DNA from: Methanobacteriaceae archaeon
GTDB lineage: Archaea; Methanobacteriota; Methanobacteria; Methanobacteriales; Methanobacteriaceae
DNA length: 8,991 nucleotides
Direction of reading: 5' to 3'
NCBI GenBank assembly: GCA_030693105.1
Contig: JAUYBK010000085.1
Location: forward strand, 1-8,991
The translations under genes and the position numbers were made by a program. The notes under the pieces were generated by a model. That model worked only from the letters and a program-made list of their open reading frames with translations, made no database searches and was not told the DNA's origin. This document shows positions 5,827 to 8,991 of the stretch, piece after piece. The first letter of the stretch is position 1. Every line of letters starts with the position of its first letter.

Positions 5827-6611
5827 CTAAGAATATCCTTTAAATATCCGTTGTAAGTAGAAATGAATTATTGGTTCAATAATACGGGCTAAAAGAAGTC
5901 TAAACGGATTTATATTGGCATCGTAATAGTAATTTTTTTCAAAAAGTCCATTTTCTTCCCAGTAAGCATGATCCGCAGGAAATTCTGATTTTAAATTCCT
6001 AGCATTGATTTTTCAAACCCGGAAGCCAATCAGATCAGTTAAAGTAGGTGAAGGTAATTTACCAGTTTTAACTGCATTGTAAAACTTTTCTGTTTCTCTT
6101 TGGAGTTCTTTAATTGATTTTTCCCGGTAGTTAGGAGTTAAATCATCCAAATCAGCTATTCCCAATTTAGCCACCACACTAAAGCCCCAGCTCTTGGCTA
6201 CTCGTTCCATGTATGTTATAACTTCATTGAACATGCCTCCGCGGTGTATGAATACCATGGCCGGTTTTTTGAAATATTTAGGGCGGTGCACCAGGTAAGC
6301 GAAGTGATCTATGAAGTTTTTCAAAAGTGAAGTTATGTGATACATATACACTGGTGAGACAAAGATAACTCCGTCAGCAGCATCCATCTGGTCTTCAATC
6401 AGGCCCCGGTCGTCTTTTAACGGGCAGTACTCCTTACCTTTCTTTACACACTGGTGGCAGCCAATGCATCTGGCCAGTGACGTTTTTTGGAGAAAAAGAT
6501 ATTCAAATCAATACCTTCCTTGTCTTTAAGCCTTTTCTCAATTAACTGGGTTAGTTTATAACTATTTCCCTTCCGGGGGCTGCCCATAATAACCAGTATC
6601 CTCATTACCAT
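5827..6611 (-). pseudogene. Broken Isf-like iron-sulfur flavoprotein / NAD(P)H-dependent FMN reductase gene
   Basis: Three collinear minus-strand pieces make one flavodoxin-like protein of about 261 residues. The N-terminal piece from ATG 6611 (AAGGTGA ribosome site five bases upstream) has the FMN phosphate loop MGSPRKGNS. The frame then shifts by one base between about 6488 and 6512. The next frame encodes the compact cluster motif CIGCHQC followed by KEYC (6424-6468, C-X2-C-X2-C-X7-C), as in Isf [4Fe-4S] flavoproteins, then DGVIFVSPVYMYHITSLLKN and an HRGG loop. TGA at 6013-6015 interrupts it, but the same frame stays open for 61 more codons (KINARNLKSEF, DHAYWEENGLFEKNYYYDA) to TAG 5827-5829. 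The span of 785 bases is one short of a multiple of three, as expected for a single-base deletion. Two lesions argue for a pseudogene or for sequencing errors. The intact family member would transfer electrons between ferredoxin or NAD(P)H and small acceptors. Confidence 0.82.
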
Positions 6612-6713
6612 CAAGTTCACCTTTAAATCCAAGTCTGATTTTAACATTGGTACGTGCTTTTATTTCTAATCAACCCATGATTAATTTTAAATATCCTGAA
6701 AATAAACATATCT
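6612..6713. promoter_or_regulatory. Divergent promoter region between the Isf-like pseudogene and the nucleoside kinase
   Basis: On the plus strand TTTTAAATA (about 6685-6693) is centred about 25 bases before ATG 6714, the exact spacing for a leaderless transcript, and there is no ribosome site before that ATG. On the minus strand AGGTGA lies just upstream of ATG 6611, and an A/T-rich box near 6660 could be its TATA-like element. These are pattern matches. Confidence 0.4.
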
Positions 6714-7661
6714 ATGGTGATTGATCTGAAAGTTAATAGGGATTTACTGGCCGTTGGCCATACGGCCTTTGATTACATCATACAAGTGAAAGAATTCCCC
6801 CATACTAACTCTTCAACATCTATAGAAGGTATGAAAACATTTTATGGCGGAGCAGCCGCTAACGTGGCTACTGTGGCATCCAAGCTTGGCCTTAAAGCTT
6901 CTCTTGTTTCTGCAGTAGGCGGAGATTACGTTGGTTCAGAGTACGAAGCACAAATGAGAGATATGGGCATTGACACCCGCAGTATGATACTCATCAGCGA
7001 GGATAAAACCCCCACTGCATTTGTTCTTACCGATTCTAACCAGGACCAGATCAGCTACTTCTATTGGGGTGCAGCCAAACACTTTAAAGAATCAGCCCCC
7101 CCATTAGATGCCATTAAAAACGTTAAGGCAGTGCATCTTGCCACTGGCGACCCTAAATTTAACTGGAAGTGTGGTGAAGTAGCCCACCAGGAGAAAAAAC
7201 TAATTTCTTTCGATCCCGGACAAGATCTACACATGTACACCGCCGACGAGTTAAAAAGTGTGCTCCAGATCTGCGATATCCTGTTTGGTAACCATCACGA
7301 GATAGACCGAATTTTGAAGACTTTAAAGATGGACATGGGCCAATTAAGAGATTTTGGGCCCAAAATAGTAGTAAAAACTCGTGGAAAAGACGGTAGTACC
7401 ATATATGCTGAAGAAAAAATCCAAATAGATGCCGTCTTACGAAATCCTTACGATCCCACCGGGGCGGGTGATTCCTATCGAGCTGGATTTTTAAAAGCTT
7501 ACTTGGCAGGTAACTCCCTGGAAAAATCCGGAAAGTTTGCATCAGCTGTGGCTTCATTCATCGTGGAGGCACAAGGCTGTCAGACCAACATTCCCCGCCC
7601 TGAAATGGTTAAAAGTAGAATGGAAGAGCAGTGGGGTATCAATAAAAATTTAAAAATATAA
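6714..7661 (+). CDS. PfkB-family nucleoside kinase (archaeal MjNK type)
   Basis: This cytoplasmic kinase phosphorylates a sugar hydroxyl using ATP. It closely resembles the MJ0406 nucleoside kinase, which acts on nucleosides such as inosine, guanosine and cytidine, so a salvage role is likely. The 315 residues show the PfkB marks: GHTAFDYI (15-22), the substrate-side YGGAAANVA (44-52), WGAAKHFKESAPP (118-130), HLATGDPKFN (141-150), SFDPGQDL (165-172), the Mg/phosphate NxxE motif NHHE (193-196), and DPTGAGDSYRAGF (247-259), where Asp253 is the expected catalytic base. EAQGCQTNIP near the end also matches the archaeal subgroup. ATG 6714 is the first start and has a TATA-like box at leaderless distance. 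Ribokinase-like sugar specificity is the alternative. An oligo-T terminator follows. Confidence 0.85.
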   Translation: MVIDLKVNRDLLAVGHTAFDYIIQVKEFPHTNSSTSIEGMKTFYGGAAANVATVASKLGLKASLVSAVGGDYVGSEYEAQMRDMGIDTRSMILISEDKTPTAFVLTDSNQDQISYFYWGAAKHFKESAPPLDAIKNVKAVHLATGDPKFNWKCGEVAHQEKKLISFDPGQDLHMYTADELKSVLQICDILFGNHHEIDRILKTLKMDMGQLRDFGPKIVVKTRGKDGSTIYAEEKIQIDAVLRNPYDPTGAGDSYRAGFLKAYLAGNSLEKSGKFASAVASFIVEAQGCQTNIPRPEMVKSRMEEQWGINKNLKI

Positions 7662-7678
7662 ATTCAGGATCGACATAA

Positions 7679-7694
7679 TTTTTTAAAAATTTTT
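7679..7694 (+). terminator. Oligo-T terminator after the nucleoside kinase
   Basis: Six T (7679-7684), five A, then five T (7690-7694) begin 17 bases after the kinase stop. Consecutive T tracts are the archaeal termination signal, and the A/T symmetry could also form a weak hairpin. Confidence 0.5.
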
Positions 7695-7765
7695 ACAGTC
7701 CTATACAACAAGTTAAAAAATTAAACCATACCTATTTTTAAGGTAAACATAAAATCACATTAGGA

Positions 7766-7773
7766 TTGTACAA
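7766..7773. promoter_or_regulatory. Short palindrome TTGTACAA upstream of the ThiC-type gene
   Basis: A perfect 8-base palindrome (flanked by GGA and ATTCC) sits about 30 bases upstream of the likely TATA-like box. Archaeal thiamine genes can be under repressor control, but I cannot match this to a known site. Eight bases can arise by chance. The remainder of 7662-7857 holds the terminator and the promoter; no TPP riboswitch core is present. Confidence 0.2.
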
Positions 7774-7800
7774 ATTCCACTTTGAATAATGCTGTTTGCT

Positions 7801-7853
7801 ATTATAAAACTCTTGTTTCAACTAAGTTTACAGCTTAAAATCACACATGGTGA
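7801..7853 (+). promoter_or_regulatory. Promoter and ribosome site of the ThiC-type gene
   Basis: A TATA-like box ATTATAAAA (7801-7809) would start transcription near 7830. That leaves a leader of about 27 bases with GGTGA (7849-7853) four bases before ATG 7858. The inverted pentamers AAACT (7807-7811) and AGTTT (7825-7829) bracket the presumed initiation region and could be a repressor site, but they are short. Confidence 0.45.
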
Positions 7854-7857
7854 ATCT

Positions 7858-8991
<1,134 letters not shown>

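Noticed and set aside
6013..6015. In-frame TGA read as selenocysteine
   Set aside because: Selenocysteine in methanogens is known from Methanococcales and Methanopyrus, which the window does not resemble. The position is not a catalytic site and a second lesion exists upstream, so a broken gene or sequence error is simpler.
6483..6488. Programmed -1 frameshift on the A6 run of the Isf-like gene
   Set aside because: The -1 frame already encodes family-like sequence upstream of the run, so the shift point is probably before it. The later TGA also argues against a working recoded gene.
7662..7857. TPP riboswitch in front of the ThiC-type gene
   Set aside because: No CTGAGA or ACCTGA-type core and no matching stems were found; the region is AT-rich with ordinary promoter signals.

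Overview
The window looks like a chromosomal segment of a hydrogenotrophic methanogen of the Methanobacteriales, most likely a Methanobacterium-like species. This rests on gene content and signals rather than a database match. The supporting signs are an archaeal nucleoside kinase closely resembling the Methanocaldococcus MJ0406 type, a 6-phospho-3-hexuloisomerase, a ModE/TOBE regulator, an Isf-like flavoprotein, a ThiC paralogue, AT-rich archaeal TATA-like boxes, GGTGA/GGAG ribosome sites, oligo-T terminators, and AGA/AGG/ATA-rich codon use.

Left part (1-4201), redox and molybdenum/tungsten. The 3' tail of an unidentified gene is followed by a ModE-type regulator (213-905, +). Its stop nearly touches the stop of a convergent two-gene operon (3269 down to 911, -). 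That operon encodes a NuoE/HydC-like [2Fe-2S] subunit and a NuoF/HydB-like FMN/NAD(P)-binding iron-sulfur flavoprotein. Diverging from it is fdhD (3470-4201, +), which matures formate dehydrogenase. A perfect 8-bp dyad (3285-3308) encloses the TATA-like sequence in front of the nuoEF-type operon. No catalytic hydrogenase, FdhA or NuoG gene lies in the window, so the flavoprotein pair is an orphan NAD(P)-reacting module here. Its position between fdhD and modE suggests a partnership with a Mo/W formate dehydrogenase encoded elsewhere.

Middle part (4201-6713). hxlB (-) ends convergently with fdhD and shares a short AT-rich promoter region with a divergent LysR/ModE-like one-component regulator with a PBP-like ligand domain (+). 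Next is a broken Isf-type iron-sulfur flavoprotein gene (-, 5827-6611) carrying a one-base frameshift and an in-frame TGA. The reading frames on both sides are otherwise intact.

Right part (6714-8991). A PfkB nucleoside kinase (+), probably translated from a leaderless message, is followed by an oligo-T terminator and a roughly 200-bp promoter region. Then comes a ThiC-superfamily radical SAM gene that runs off the window end. Its Zn-ligand pattern is kept, but several near-invariant ThiC motifs are changed, so it may be a ThiC paralogue with another product. One candidate is 5-hydroxybenzimidazole for the cobamide lower ligand. No tRNA, rRNA, CRISPR array, insertion sequence or TPP riboswitch was recognised, and no gene-free stretch exceeds about 200 bases.
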